From contig NJDP01000002.1 of the NCBI GenBank assembly GCA_002254665.1, positions 1 to 37,162 on the forward strand: a DNA stretch of 37,162 nucleotides, read 5' to 3'. The notes beneath the pieces are model-generated. The model did no database searches and was not told the DNA's origin. It was given only the letters and a program-made list of their open reading frames with translations. A program made the position numbers and the translations under genes. This stretch comes from Desulfurococcales archaeon ex4484_58 (GTDB lineage Archaea > Thermoproteota > Thermoprotei_A > Sulfolobales > Desulfurococcaceae). Shown here piece after piece: positions 7,605-18,000 of the stretch; within the stretch, counting starts at the first letter, position 1; every line of letters begins with the position of its first letter.

Positions 7605-8753
7605 ATGGTGAGTCAAGCGATCAATAGTTTACTTGCTAATACTAGCAAGTTTGTAGAAGAGTTAGCTAAGCCTTTTGTTGGTAGAGAAGAAGAAGCTCGA
7701 GTGCTTGCTCTAGCTATTATCTCTGGTGAACACGTAGTATTAATTGGTGAACCGGGAACTGCTAAATCAGCACTCGCACGTAGAGCTGCTGAGTTGATAA
7801 ATGCTCGTTTCTTCAAATATCTGTTAACAAAATTCACTGAACCAGATGAATTATTTGGTCCACTAGATATTACTGCTTTGAAACAAGGCAAGTATGTTAG
7901 GATCACTAAGAACAAATTACCGGAGGCAGAGATCGCTTTTATAGATGAAATCTTTAATGCCAACTCTGCTATATTAAATATGTTCTTAACAATAATGAAT
8001 GAACGTATATTGTATGATGGATATAATGAGATAAAAGTCCCGTTATGGACTATGATCGCTGCAAGTAATAATGTACCAGACGAGCCGGAGCTTCAAGCAT
8101 TATATGATCGATTCCTATTTAAACACTTCGTTAAACCTATTAGTGAAGATAAATGGGCTGAACTATTAGATGCTTCTTGGAAGATAGAAGCTGGATTGTA
8201 CGAGAAAGCTGAACCAGTTCTCTCAATGGATGATATTAGGAGATTAAATAAGCTATTATATGAGGTTAACCTTGAACCTATTAAGGAGAAGCTCTTAAAA
8301 CTATACGCTATATTCGAGGATCAAGGGATACATATTACTGATCGTAGGAAGGGGAAAGCTCTTAAAGCAATAGCGGCATCTGCATTAATCGATCAGAGGC
8401 TTGTAGCTAAAGAAGAAGATCTATTCATACTTAAACATATAACACCTAAAGATGCTGATGAAATGGAACAAACCTACGCTATTCTACTCGACGAGATCAA
8501 AGCTACCGAGAAACATTTAAGAGAACTAGCGGAGATCGAGAGAAATGCTTCCGAAGCTAAAGCATATATTGCTAAGGTAAGCGACTTTGATCCTAGACTA
8601 GTCGATTATCTACGTAGTTTTGAAACTGTACGTGAAAGAGTTAGACGTATCGCTGAAGAAACTAGTGATGATGTTGTTAGACAGAGAGCACTTGATGTAT
8701 TGAGCGAGATTAGTGAAGTTATTGATATGATCAAGCGTAAATTCATGATTTGA
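7605..8753 (+). CDS. MoxR-type AAA+ ATPase
   Basis: A AAA+ ATPase of the MoxR/RavA class. Numbering from the longest frame (TTG at 7590): Walker A GEPGTAKS at 53-60, Walker B IAFIDEI at 115-121, sensor 1 AASN ending at 160, and an arginine-finger region around YDRFLFK. The C-terminal third is helical. MoxR ATPases work as chaperones that load metals or remodel partner complexes with a VWA protein, and that partner is encoded 10 bases downstream. I place the start at ATG 7605 (or GTG 7608) because GAGGT at 7595-7599 is correctly spaced from it; the upstream TTG has no such site. The client of this pair is unknown. Family call very firm. Confidence 0.93.
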   Translation: MVSQAINSLLANTSKFVEELAKPFVGREEEARVLALAIISGEHVVLIGEPGTAKSALARRAAELINARFFKYLLTKFTEPDELFGPLDITALKQGKYVRITKNKLPEAEIAFIDEIFNANSAILNMFLTIMNERILYDGYNEIKVPLWTMIAASNNVPDEPELQALYDRFLFKHFVKPISEDKWAELLDASWKIEAGLYEKAEPVLSMDDIRRLNKLLYEVNLEPIKEKLLKLYAIFEDQGIHITDRRKGKALKAIAASALIDQRLVAKEEDLFILKHITPKDADEMEQTYAILLDEIKATEKHLRELAEIERNASEAKAYIAKVSDFDPRLVDYLRSFETVRERVRRIAEETSDDVVRQRALDVLSEISEVIDMIKRKFMI

Positions 8754-8763
8754 GGATGGAGAT

Positions 8764-10077
8764 ATGGTTAAGCCCCCAGTTAAAATAATCGTTAAAGAGA
8801 AGCTTAAAGGGGTTATTGAAGGGATCGACTATGAAGACCCTGTTGTAAAGTATAGAGGCTCTAAAGTTTTAAGGATAACTAGGCTTGTAGCTGAGAAAGA
8901 AGTTAATATTCCTCTCTCAATGGCTATTGATGTATTTTATTCATTCTATCTACCAATGCCTATACTTAAATCAATTAATGAGTTACCACAGGATAAAAGA
9001 TACAATTACCATGTGATAAACTCATTGCTAAGATCCAGTTTTATACATGAGATACGTAGTAAAACGATAGTTGATGGTTTGATGAGTAGTATTGCTGCTA
9101 GTATATTCTTAGCTGAATTAAAAAAGCTAGAATCCTCTAAGAAAATAAGTAGTCAAGATAAAAACGAGAAAGGAGGAGAGGAAGGAGAGGAAGTTAGGAA
9201 GGATGTTGAAAAAATAGTTTCTAATCTTGCACGTGATATTGATAATATTAAGAAACTAAGAACTTTGATCGAGGGCGAACAACCTGGTAGTGTTAGTATG
9301 GTTGCATATGAAGAATATGGCCCGGAACTCATAAGACTTGCACGTAACCTCGAAGTTAAGAAGATCCTCGATATACTACTAGGCATAAAGCCGTGGACTA
9401 TCAATATTTCCGAGAAGAAACAAAGATTTAAACATGGAGAGATAGTTGGTTATGAGATCGGTAAAGATATTGAACGGATAGTACCCTCAATACTCGCTTT
9501 ACCGGATGAGCTATTCTACTTAAAATTACTTGAAGGGAAACTATTACTTTACCAGAAATTATTAAGTCAGGGTAGAGGATCACTTTATGTTTTACTAGAT
9601 AAGAGTGGATCGATGGATGGAATGAAGATGATTTGGGCTAAAGCAGTTGCTTTAAGCTTATATATGAGAGCTGTTAAAGAGCGTCGTGAATTCTATTTTA
9701 GGTTCTTCGATAGCGTACCTTATCCTTTAGCTAAAGTTGATAAACGTCCACGTGTCAACCAAGTACTTAAACTTATAGATTACATCGCTAGGATCAGGGG
9801 TAGTGGTGGCACAGATATTACACGTGCAGTCATAACTGCATGTAACGATATACGTAGTGGTAGTGTTGGTTCAACAAACGATATTGTATTGATAACTGAT
9901 GGAGTTGATCGTATTGCTGAACAACTAGTTCAACATAATCTACGTAAAGCGAATGCAAGACTTATAACGGTAATGGTTCTCGGAAATAATAAGAATTTGA
10001 AAAACATATCCACTAAATACTTTACAGTAACTAAGCTTACACAAAAGAATATACTCGAAGTTGTTGAAGCAGATTAA
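8764..10077 (+). CDS. VWA-domain protein partnered with MoxR
   Basis: 437 residues. The N-terminal ~265 residues are helical with a charged, Glu/Lys-rich linker near 125-150. A von Willebrand A domain follows, with a complete metal-ion-dependent adhesion site: D279-x-S281-x-S283 in VLLDKSGSMDG, Thr350 in GSGGTDITRA, and Asp379 in LITDGVDR. In MoxR-VWA pairs this protein recognises or presents the client that the ATPase remodels; it is cytoplasmic, since no signal peptide is present. It starts at ATG 8764, 10 bases after the MoxR stop with GAGG upstream, so both are in one operon. A T5 run at 10081-10085 may end the transcript. Family firm, client unknown. Confidence 0.9.
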   Translation: MVKPPVKIIVKEKLKGVIEGIDYEDPVVKYRGSKVLRITRLVAEKEVNIPLSMAIDVFYSFYLPMPILKSINELPQDKRYNYHVINSLLRSSFIHEIRSKTIVDGLMSSIAASIFLAELKKLESSKKISSQDKNEKGGEEGEEVRKDVEKIVSNLARDIDNIKKLRTLIEGEQPGSVSMVAYEEYGPELIRLARNLEVKKILDILLGIKPWTINISEKKQRFKHGEIVGYEIGKDIERIVPSILALPDELFYLKLLEGKLLLYQKLLSQGRGSLYVLLDKSGSMDGMKMIWAKAVALSLYMRAVKERREFYFRFFDSVPYPLAKVDKRPRVNQVLKLIDYIARIRGSGGTDITRAVITACNDIRSGSVGSTNDIVLITDGVDRIAEQLVQHNLRKANARLITVMVLGNNKNLKNISTKYFTVTKLTQKNILEVVEAD

Positions 10078-10110
10078 AACTTTTTACCCATAAATTTTCC
10101 TCGAAATAGT

Positions 10111-10116
10111 TTTATA
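10111..10116 (+). promoter_or_regulatory. TATA box for the small helical protein gene
   Basis: TTTATA preceded by a purine/A-rich BRE-like GAAATAG, 58 bases upstream of the TTG start at 10175. It lies just after the T5 run that follows the VWA gene, which argues that the small gene has its own promoter. Confidence 0.4.
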
Positions 10117-10174
10117 CCTATATCTATAGTTAATACATTCACTTGAACACACCATATTTTGTGGCGATGATATA

Positions 10175-10486
10175 TTGTCTAAACGTCAGGTAATCGATCT
10201 ATTTATAAACTATGTTCGTGAAAATAGAGAGTCATTATTTGAACGTACACCCGAGGATGTTGTTAAAGAAGTAATGGATATGGTTAAACGTTACGGTGAA
10301 TTTGTTAAATATTATTTAAAACTTCATTGGAAGGGAATAGAGCAACTATTAAGTGATCCAAGCAAGTTGTTAGAAGAGATCAAAGAATCTGATCAAGAAG
10401 TATATAATATCATAACACAACACCTAGACTGGTTCTATAGCTTCATAGATAAACTATATAACGAGCTTAAAAACCATCTTAGCTAA
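10175..10486 (+). CDS. Small all-helical protein of unknown function
   Basis: 103 residues, charged and predicted almost entirely alpha-helical, with many Leu/Tyr/Lys/Glu and no Cys, signal peptide or membrane segment. No family is recognised. It follows the MoxR-VWA pair on the same strand at 97 bases, so it could be a client or accessory, but a separate TATA-like box suggests independent expression. The start is a TTG with GGCGATGA upstream. Its stop TAA (10484-10486) overlaps the TAG of the convergent transporter gene by two bases. The frame is credible because of its purine-rich codons and compact context; function unknown. Confidence 0.6.
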   Translation: MSKRQVIDLFINYVRENRESLFERTPEDVVKEVMDMVKRYGEFVKYYLKLHWKGIEQLLSDPSKLLEEIKESDQEVYNIITQHLDWFYSFIDKLYNELKNHLS

Positions 10487-11706
10487 TTTTTCTCGATAGA
10501 CAGATATATCTTCAGTAAATATATTGTTGAAAACAAGTTTATGAACGCTGAGAATACAAAACTATTAGCTGGACCAAGACCGGTATATAAATAACCAGCA
10601 AGTATAGTTACAGTAGCCATGCCAATATTCTCAAACATTCTCTGAAAACCAGTTACACGCCCCCTGATCTCTGGTGATAATATTTTTGTTAATAATGTAG
10701 ATATCAATGGCCATATAACAGTATTCCCAATAGCGCCAACTATAACAGCTGAACGCATAATTAATGGGTCATATAAGCCATAATATCCCGGTATAGCTAT
10801 CATTAATTGAGAAATCGTAATTGACAAGCCGCCAATTAGAGCTATTTTGAATCCATCTAATCTAGTTGAAAACCCAAATATTAGTGATACTAAAATCATA
10901 GTTGCTGTTATTAAGCTATTCAATAAACCCCATTCAGTTTTTGTTGAGCCTAGAACCTCTACTACATATATAGAGCCGTATGTAAACCAAACAGCTACTC
11001 CGAGCTGGAATAAGAAGCCAGAATATATGAAGATCTTTAAAGCATTTTTTAATTCAACCCTATAGTTTCTCAACTCTAAAATAAAGTTAGAGACTCTTAC
11101 GCGCTTGTTTATAGTTATTGTTTCACGTAAACCCTTCATTCTCAACAGTAAAACGATCAAACTTATAGTTCCAGATATGATAAAACCTAATCTAACACCA
11201 GTCAATCCATATATGTCATATAGGATACCTCCAATAATAGGCATAAATAAACCGGGTATACTGGGTATGGCTTGTAATAATAGGAAACCCTTTAACGTCT
11301 TATCCCTTGGTAGAGAATCCATTATTATAGCGGAGAGTGCTGGTTGATAGAAGTGGGCAACTTCATCTATAACCCATATAATAGCTAGTTGAAACCAATC
11401 ATTAACGAAAGCATATGCGTATTGTGTGATAACTATGATTGAAGTACCTATTAATATAGTCTTTACTCTACCAATATAATCGGTCAATAATCCCCCAAAT
11501 ACTATCGACCCGGCTAAAGCATATAATCCAATTGATCTGATATAAGCTATTATAAGATCAGAAGCACCCAATGCTTTAGCATAGAGGAAGAAAAAAGGGA
11601 TAACTAGTGAACTACTTAAACCAAATAAAAACCATGAGAGAGCCATAACTCCTACATTTCCACTAAATATTTCTCTTAATTCACTAAGGCTCTCTGAAAA
11701 TACCAA
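10483..11706 (-). CDS. Major facilitator superfamily transporter
   Basis: About 407-420 residues with roughly twelve hydrophobic segments in two six-helix halves. The MFS loop 2-3 signature is visible in GGLLTDYIGRVKTIL, and a related copy occurs at the start of the second half. MFS permeases move small solutes across the cytoplasmic membrane by ion coupling; nothing here points to a substrate. The longest frame begins at ATG 11745, but a GGAGG site seven bases ahead of TTG 11704-11706 favours a start there (MVFSESLSELREIF). The gene is convergent with the small helical gene and divergent from the anchored surface protein at 11.8 kb. Family firm, direction and substrate unknown. Confidence 0.85.
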   Translation of the reverse strand: MVFSESLSELREIFSGNVGVMALSWFLFGLSSSLVIPFFFLYAKALGASDLIIAYIRSIGLYALAGSIVFGGLLTDYIGRVKTILIGTSIIVITQYAYAFVNDWFQLAIIWVIDEVAHFYQPALSAIIMDSLPRDKTLKGFLLLQAIPSIPGLFMPIIGGILYDIYGLTGVRLGFIISGTISLIVLLLRMKGLRETITINKRVRVSNFILELRNYRVELKNALKIFIYSGFLFQLGVAVWFTYGSIYVVEVLGSTKTEWGLLNSLITATMILVSLIFGFSTRLDGFKIALIGGLSITISQLMIAIPGYYGLYDPLIMRSAVIVGAIGNTVIWPLISTLLTKILSPEIRGRVTGFQRMFENIGMATVTILAGYLYTGLGPANSFVFSAFINLFSTIYLLKIYLSIEKN

Positions 11707-11808
11707 TCCAAATCCTCCACTTAATATAAGATAACCTCTATACATTAATACTGAATACCCTAATTAATCATAAAATAGAAACTGTATCTTTATATTGAGG
11801 TTTAATTA

Positions 11809-13011
11809 ATGAAAATACATAACTATGATGGGAGAATAGGAGTCATGATGTCTAAAACATATATATTCATAACATTATTCCTGATCACTATATCCCCTCT
11901 AATAAACACTCAAAACATACAATCAAATGTAGATTTAGAAGAATATAGTGTAGAATATGCGATCAACTTCCAGAGCATAGGGCCTAGCCTAGTTCAAGAT
12001 AGACTGATTACAGTAAAAAACGATACCTTCTATACAGGTAAAACTACGCTTAAAATAACAAATAACACGTTAAGCCTAGGTATTTCGCTAGACTGTGTCT
12101 TTAGTAAATTAACAACAATAGGAGGAGTAGGAGAGAAAATAGATAATACGTCACAGACTATCCTTAAAATGCCATGTGGAAACATAAGCATTACTACTGC
12201 GTATAAGTTAGACGAGTATTTGAAGAATATCTTAAACTATACTCTCCTAGAATTATTTATTCCATGGATCATACATGGCTTAGGAATAAATAAAACTATC
12301 AAATACTTATCTAATGAAACATATATTGATGAACGAGTAACTACCTATAGAAAAATACCAGTATACGGATTCCAAGTTATACGTGGAATAGAGACTTATG
12401 GAATAACTCTTCACACTAAAGAAAGGGTTCCATGGTTCATTAATTCAACAGAGGAAATATATTTATATGCAGGAATACCTTATCCACTCTATATTAACTC
12501 ATCTATCCATATATATCAATCTAGTAAATTAGGTGAAAAAATACTAATAAAAACTGTTTCAATATCGCTTAAACTAAAACAAAGCAATCTACCTACATTT
12601 ATTGTACGTAGAATAATACATCTAAAAGATATCAATATAGTATCCAGTGGACTACCTGGCTCGAATATAACGATTAAAGGTAGTAAAAACAATAATTTCA
12701 TAGTAGTAAAAAATTACGGTGATAACGTAGGATATGTGATGATCTATTACAAAGAAGAGGAGACTATATCAATATATGGGGTTCCACCTAAAACAAGTAG
12801 AACAATAAGACTAAAAACTATCCTAGATAGAGACCTGAATATTGAAATAGAGAACCCTAAACTTTCACTATATAACGAAACAGAATTCAAAATACCATTC
12901 AAATCCCTCCTCACCGGAAGAATAGGATTAATTATTACCGCTACATTAGTAGCGATTAGTGTAGCTGGTATAGTATTGTATGAGTTATTTATTAAGAGAA
13001 AAACTATTTAA
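11809..13011 (+). CDS. Anchored surface protein, unrecognised
   Basis: 400 residues with an N-terminal hydrophobic signal (SKTYIFITLFLITISPL, about 15-31) and a C-terminal membrane anchor with a short basic tail (about 372-395). The ectodomain is beta-rich and carries many N-x-S/T sequons, as expected of a glycosylated archaeal surface protein. No catalytic motif or family is recognised. ATG 11809 has GAGG eight bases upstream; ATG 11848, five bases after AGGAG, would give a more compact signal peptide and is equally possible. Its end lies nine bases from the convergent membrane-protein gene. Likely sits at the cell surface; role unknown. Confidence 0.65.
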   Translation: MKIHNYDGRIGVMMSKTYIFITLFLITISPLINTQNIQSNVDLEEYSVEYAINFQSIGPSLVQDRLITVKNDTFYTGKTTLKITNNTLSLGISLDCVFSKLTTIGGVGEKIDNTSQTILKMPCGNISITTAYKLDEYLKNILNYTLLELFIPWIIHGLGINKTIKYLSNETYIDERVTTYRKIPVYGFQVIRGIETYGITLHTKERVPWFINSTEEIYLYAGIPYPLYINSSIHIYQSSKLGEKILIKTVSISLKLKQSNLPTFIVRRIIHLKDINIVSSGLPGSNITIKGSKNNNFIVVKNYGDNVGYVMIYYKEEETISIYGVPPKTSRTIRLKTILDRDLNIEIENPKLSLYNETEFKIPFKSLLTGRIGLIITATLVAISVAGIVLYELFIKRKTI

Positions 13012-13020
13012 TACTGATTC

Positions 13021-13863
13021 TTAGACCCGCGATTTAATAATTAATACGAAATTAGCAACTATTATTGATAATGAAAATATAATATAGTAGAATGGAGAGT
13101 AAGGACTCCTAATATTCTCAAACGCTAAACGACGATAAACTAGACTAATATTGGTTCTAGGAGATATGATACCTATACGTGTCTCTAAATCAGTCTCTAT
13201 AAAATTAACGTATCTACCCCTAATTTCACGTCTATCAAGTATATTGTCTCTTATAACTACTATTTCGATTGAAGTATTTGTTTCTACATAGATTATAGAT
13301 GAAGAATTAATTATGTCTATTAAACATATATATGTAGTATTGTATTCTTCACAATTTAATGGGCTATTTAATTCTATTATTGAAGCCCTACTAATTGGCT
13401 CATGTATACACAACACGTATAAATAATTAATAAGTATAGATAAACCAATTAATACTAGAATTATATAGAATTTAATGTATATTTTTCTTTGAAACAATAT
13501 TTTGAAACCAAAATAATAAATTATTAATATAATGATTGACGACAAGATCAGGTATAGATCTATTCCACTAGAATATATAGATAGCACTTCATAACCTGAA
13601 CCATAATATTCAATATGAACTGGTAATCCATTATATACGAATTTCTCTACTCGATCAGTTAATGGATCGTATATATAAACTTCTGTTATAAACCTGTAAG
13701 GGGGCGGGTAAACAATCGAATCGATAGATTGAAAATCACCAATATGTATTTTTTCAATAGATACTTGATAATTCATTAATACTAAGATTAGGACTAGAAA
13801 TACTGGTATGTAGTGTTTAAAAACAATATCTCTGCTCATAGACAATACATAAACACCTATCAT
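13021..13863 (-). CDS. Membrane protein of unknown function
   Basis: 280 residues with four probable transmembrane segments: near residues 16-32, 104-125, 131-150 and 256-275. The stretch between the third and fourth has sequons and two cysteines, so it probably faces outside. No family is recognised. The codon use is very A/T-rich and Ile/Tyr-heavy, like its neighbours. It lies 20 bases downstream of the 181-residue gene on the same strand, so the two are likely co-transcribed and possibly work together. The start is taken as ATG 13863; an ATG at the following MSRDIV is an alternative. Confidence 0.55.
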   Translation of the reverse strand: MIGVYVLSMSRDIVFKHYIPVFLVLILVLMNYQVSIEKIHIGDFQSIDSIVYPPPYRFITEVYIYDPLTDRVEKFVYNGLPVHIEYYGSGYEVLSIYSSGIDLYLILSSIIILIIYYFGFKILFQRKIYIKFYIILVLIGLSILINYLYVLCIHEPISRASIIELNSPLNCEEYNTTYICLIDIINSSSIIYVETNTSIEIVVIRDNILDRREIRGRYVNFIETDLETRIGIISPRTNISLVYRRLAFENIRSPYSPFYYIIFSLSIIVANFVLIIKSRV

Positions 13864-13883
13864 TGAGAAAAGACTATTGTTAA

Positions 13884-14429
13884 TTAAATATTTGTTGCTA
13901 ATACAAGTGTTAAAGCAATTATTGTTATTATATTTAATAACTTAGCCTTAACATCACTAGTATCCTTAATGAACCCCTCTAACTCCCTGATCTCGTTTCT
14001 CCTACAACCTAATCCCTCCAGCAGTAGAGATAGATCATTCTTTAACTCATTAATACAGATTTCAGGGTCTATTGAGTGATCATTTATTATTCCTCTACAT
14101 AGGTAAGTATTCACAAGAATATTATTCAATATTTTTTCAGTTACACCATTCGACTCCCAGAGTTTATTCTTTATCATAGAAGATAATTTATCAACTGCTC
14201 CTTCAATATAGTTTATCGGTGCTATTTTTTCTAACCATTTATTCGTTAAATACCAGATACTCTTCTTTACATATTCACGTTCTTCTTGTTTTTCTGTTAA
14301 TGCATAGTAATTTAGTAGTATTATGTATACATCTTTCAAACCCTCTAGTAAGGCTAGATCGTTTATTTCGAGCTGGGATTCAGTTGATAAACCAATATTT
14401 TCTGTTCTATCGTCTATTAAGGTACTCAT
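13884..14429 (-). CDS. Helical protein with C-terminal membrane anchor, unknown
   Basis: 181 residues, mainly charged helices with a single hydrophobic tail (LLNIITIIALTLVLA, about 164-179), so it resembles a tail-anchored cytoplasmic protein. Four Cys residues lie between about 112 and 143 (YLCRGI, PEICINE, LGCRRNE among them). No family is recognised. The ATG at 14427-14429 sits inside a perfect 16-bp palindrome that also holds its AGGTG Shine-Dalgarno site, which suggests control at this point. It forms a probable operon with the four-TM protein 20 bases downstream. Confidence 0.55.
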   Translation of the reverse strand: MSTLIDDRTENIGLSTESQLEINDLALLEGLKDVYIILLNYYALTEKQEEREYVKKSIWYLTNKWLEKIAPINYIEGAVDKLSSMIKNKLWESNGVTEKILNNILVNTYLCRGIINDHSIDPEICINELKNDLSLLLEGLGCRRNEIRELEGFIKDTSDVKAKLLNIITIIALTLVLATNI

Positions 14430-14443
14430 AGGTGTACACCTAT
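14428..14443. promoter_or_regulatory. Perfect 16-bp palindrome over a ribosome-binding site and start codon
   Basis: ATAGGTGTACACCTAT equals its own reverse complement. On the minus strand it contains AGGTG seven bases before the ATG and ends in the first bases of that ATG. As DNA it could bind a dimeric regulator; as RNA it could fold into a 6-bp stem with a GUAC loop that hides the start site. Confidence 0.5.
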
Positions 14444-14496
14444 AGTGTAGATTCTTGGTAGTTTTTATTTAAAGAGCCTTGGATTCATAGAATAGT

Positions 14497-14955
14497 TTAT
14501 CTTAATAGTTGTGGTGTAAATAGTGTTAAATAAATGATTGTACATGCTATAAGGTTTCCTATGAAAACAGCTATAATAGATCTCTTTTTATCTAGATCCA
14601 TTAGATAAGCTATTAATGAACCCGTCCATACCCCGGTTAAAGGTAAGGGTACAGCTACATAGAGTATTAATCCTACATACACAACCTTATATTTAGATAC
14701 TTTTACACTTTTCCTTCTAACACGTTCAAGTATCTTAGTGTATATCCTAGCTAATAATCCGGATTTAATTATTAATTTTCTTTCAACCCATTTTAAACCA
14801 TATATTATCGGAATTGATGGAAAACTACTAAATACATATATCAAGAGATACGTATAGGGGTTAAGTAATCCAAGATAAAATGCCATTGGATAGGCTCCAC
14901 GCGCCTCTATACCGGGTGTTAAAGCTAATAGTATCATTAAGATATACTCGAACAA
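14497..14955 (-). CDS. COG2426-type small membrane protein (Sm_multidrug_ex family)
   Basis: 152 residues with about four to five membrane segments. The diagnostic motifs are near the start, LLALTPGIEARGAYPMAF (P-x-x-E-x-RGA-x-P), and near the end, YVAVPLPLTGVWTGSLIAY. These define the family annotated as small multidrug export proteins, although that activity is poorly supported and the true role is uncertain. The start is TTG 14955, with a GGAGATAGGT Shine-Dalgarno site immediately upstream. It lies 67 bases upstream of the palindrome-controlled gene and just past the T-tract that follows the large protease. Family firm; function uncertain. Confidence 0.82.
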   Translation of the reverse strand: MFEYILMILLALTPGIEARGAYPMAFYLGLLNPYTYLLIYVFSSFPSIPIIYGLKWVERKLIIKSGLLARIYTKILERVRRKSVKVSKYKVVYVGLILYVAVPLPLTGVWTGSLIAYLMDLDKKRSIIAVFIGNLIACTIIYLTLFTPQLLR

Positions 14956-15007
14956 TACCTATCTCCACAAAAAATAGTATGCGATTATATAAATGGGGTT
15001 AGTTGAG

Positions 15008-15013
15008 AAAAAA
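15008..15013 (-). terminator. T6 tract after the subtilase gene
   Basis: Six T on the minus strand, five bases beyond the protease stop codon. This is a likely archaeal-type terminator and lies in the short gap before the COG2426-type gene. Confidence 0.4.
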
Positions 15014-15017
15014 GTTT

Positions 15018-18000
15018 TTAGATATGTAGAGAAGCAGCTATTATACCTGGATATACTAGTTCAACTAACAGTATTTCTCCGGTATACCAATCATGCCAGT
15101 ATGTTCCTTCACTATGCCATGGATACCTATATGTTACTAGTACAATGTTTATTTCTGGAGATTCTGTTATATTAGCTACTATGGGTATTTTTCCTTTTAT
15201 AAAGCTACTATATAGTGTTGTTTCTATATAGTAACCGGGCCAGCTCGTCTGTATATCGTATGTTAGATTTGTTAGTGTACCATTTATGATTACACTTGTC
15301 GTTATGTTTCTCAATTCTCCAACTAATGGATATGTGTATGTACTATTAGTTACTAGGTATATTTTCGATCCTATGAATGGCGTATAAGCTCCTGCTTTGA
15401 ATTCATATTCTATATAACCAGTTGATTGCTCTCCAATCCTATTCAATTCTACATATTTAGCTGATGCTTTTACAGTAATTATTCTAAACGATACGTGATC
15501 CTCGATATCTCTACCATTAAATGCTCCAAAACTATAGATTACCCTATATAAACCATACGCTTCTGTAGCTCTAATATTAGGATATGGTACGATAGGAGAG
15601 TATAGATCATAGTAGGGCGGCCACCAACGTAGATCAAGCATTCTAATATCAACAAATCTTGATGGAAGACCCCATTTGATCGGTAGATATGTTCTCAATT
15701 TACCGTTCAACTGATCTCTTATACTCGGATTATATATTAACCCAGTATCATACGCTAGTTTATATGATGCGAAATAATTCAATGTCCCATACTCGTTGAA
15801 TACTCCATTAGGAGGTATTACTAGGAACTCTAAGTCACTATATGCCCCACTAGCCCATCTAGCTATAAATAACACTCCAGTAATCTCTGGATTCGTCACT
15901 ATTATTGGTAGTATCCTCCAATCTTTACATTCCCATGATAAGATATCATAAGGTGCTTGTAAAACGAATTGATCATATCTATAACCTGAACTTGTACCTA
16001 TCAATAGTGTTGTTGAAATATTATCTAGTACTAGAGGTATTAGTATTGATAGAGGTACTGTTATTTTCTTTGATTTAGTCTCTATTATTAAGCCTATCTC
16101 ACGTATACCCGGTCTCTCATTTCCTGGGACTCTAACTGATATATTTATTTTTAATGAACCATTTACATAAACTGTGTCTGGATAACTTATTAGATCGGAT
16201 TCTATATACTTATATGCACGAACAACTACTTGGATAGGTTGTGGTGTAATATTCATTAATTCAAGATACTCTATCGGAGGCTGTATCATAGCTACTAGAG
16301 TACCTTCTATCCTCTTCTCAGGTTTAGCTATTGAGAGTATTGATTCTACTCCTAAACGATAATCAAGTGATAAGAAGTAGTTTTCGAGATAATAGTCTAT
16401 CTCATGATCTTGATCATGATCTCTCCAATCAAACAATAATACTGTTATTAGGTGATATACATCTTTAGGCGTTAATGTAAAACCACCACTCATATTCTTT
16501 AACAATACTATTACTTCTAGATAGTCGGAGTGCGTATAGGTGTATCTAGGGATTTGTATGAATAATGTATGGTTGAAATCATATATTCCACTATATACCG
16601 TATACTCCTTATATAGTACCGGTTCTCTTGTTGATAACTTGATAGTTCCATTACCGATAACTTCTAATGTGATATTCTTTATTGTACCTGGCATTACTAC
16701 TCCATAGTATGCGGTATCATATAGTTTTTCAGTTAAATTAGCTATCAAGTATCCATATACGTTAAGATAGTTCTCGATAAAAGCTGAACGTATACCTTCA
16801 CCTATCTTAACGATCAATTCATTATCAAGTATAGTCTCAACTGCTCTTAATGCATTAACCCTACCTACACCCTGCATGAAAACCGGGTAATCTATATCGT
16901 CAGCTGAACTCTTAAGTATAGTTTTAACGGTAATAGCGTCGGGGCTATATCCATATTTCTCTCGAAACGCTTGATACATTAACGCTATTACACCGCTTGT
17001 GAGTGGAGTTGCTTCACTAGTTCCACCGAATAGAGTTAGACCAGCTACTAGTTCATCTAAATAACCATTTACACCATAACCCTTACCATCAATAGTTCTA
17101 ACAGAAGCCCATTCAAAAGCACCAATAGCTAAGACATCTGGTTTAGGATAACCTAAAGCGTTTGGTCCACGACTACTAAATGGTATAACATCATCGTATT
17201 GACCAGACGGCATCATCCAGGCATTCATAAATTTGAAAGACGTAGATGCACCTACTGTTATAGTAAGTAATCCAGCACCTGGTGATGACAGTGAACTATA
17301 TCCAGGTCCCTCGTTTCCAGCTGCAAACACGATCGTTACCGGATCTCCTACTATATAGTTTCTTGTAGCTACTATATCATCAATGATCCATGCAAAATAA
17401 TCTGTTCCCGGAAACTGTTGTATAGCGAAGTTTATGCTTGGTAGTCCCCAACTATTACTAATAATGTCAGTACGATGTGGTCCATATGGGTTTAATATTA
17501 TTGATTGAGTATAATTATCTACTGTAATAAATGATATATTATATCCAGCCAGCCAAGCTTCAAGATATAGCATCCCTCCAATATCAATTGAGAAACCAGT
17601 TGCTAGTTTAGCAGATGGTGCTACTCCCTTTAGTATGTATGAAGAGACCCCTGTATGTACAGTTTTCCCACGCCCAGCGATCAGTGATGCTACAGCTGTT
17701 CCATGACCCATATAATCATTCATTAACGCTACAAATCCCCCACTATAATCCCATCCATGATAATATCCTGGATAACTGAGATTTATCATAGTCTCATTAT
17801 CAACTATGGATACTGTAGCGTTTACTAATCCCAAGCGATCAAGATAGTATCCAGCAAGCACTCCCAAGCTAAAATCAAATATACCATCAAAATCAAAGTC
17901 TCTAGCAACAATCTCTCTACCAGGGCCAAACCATGGTTCATCAACAATACTATAATCCTCCCAGCTTGGATCAGGTTCTCTCCACGTTGTTGTATTTGTT

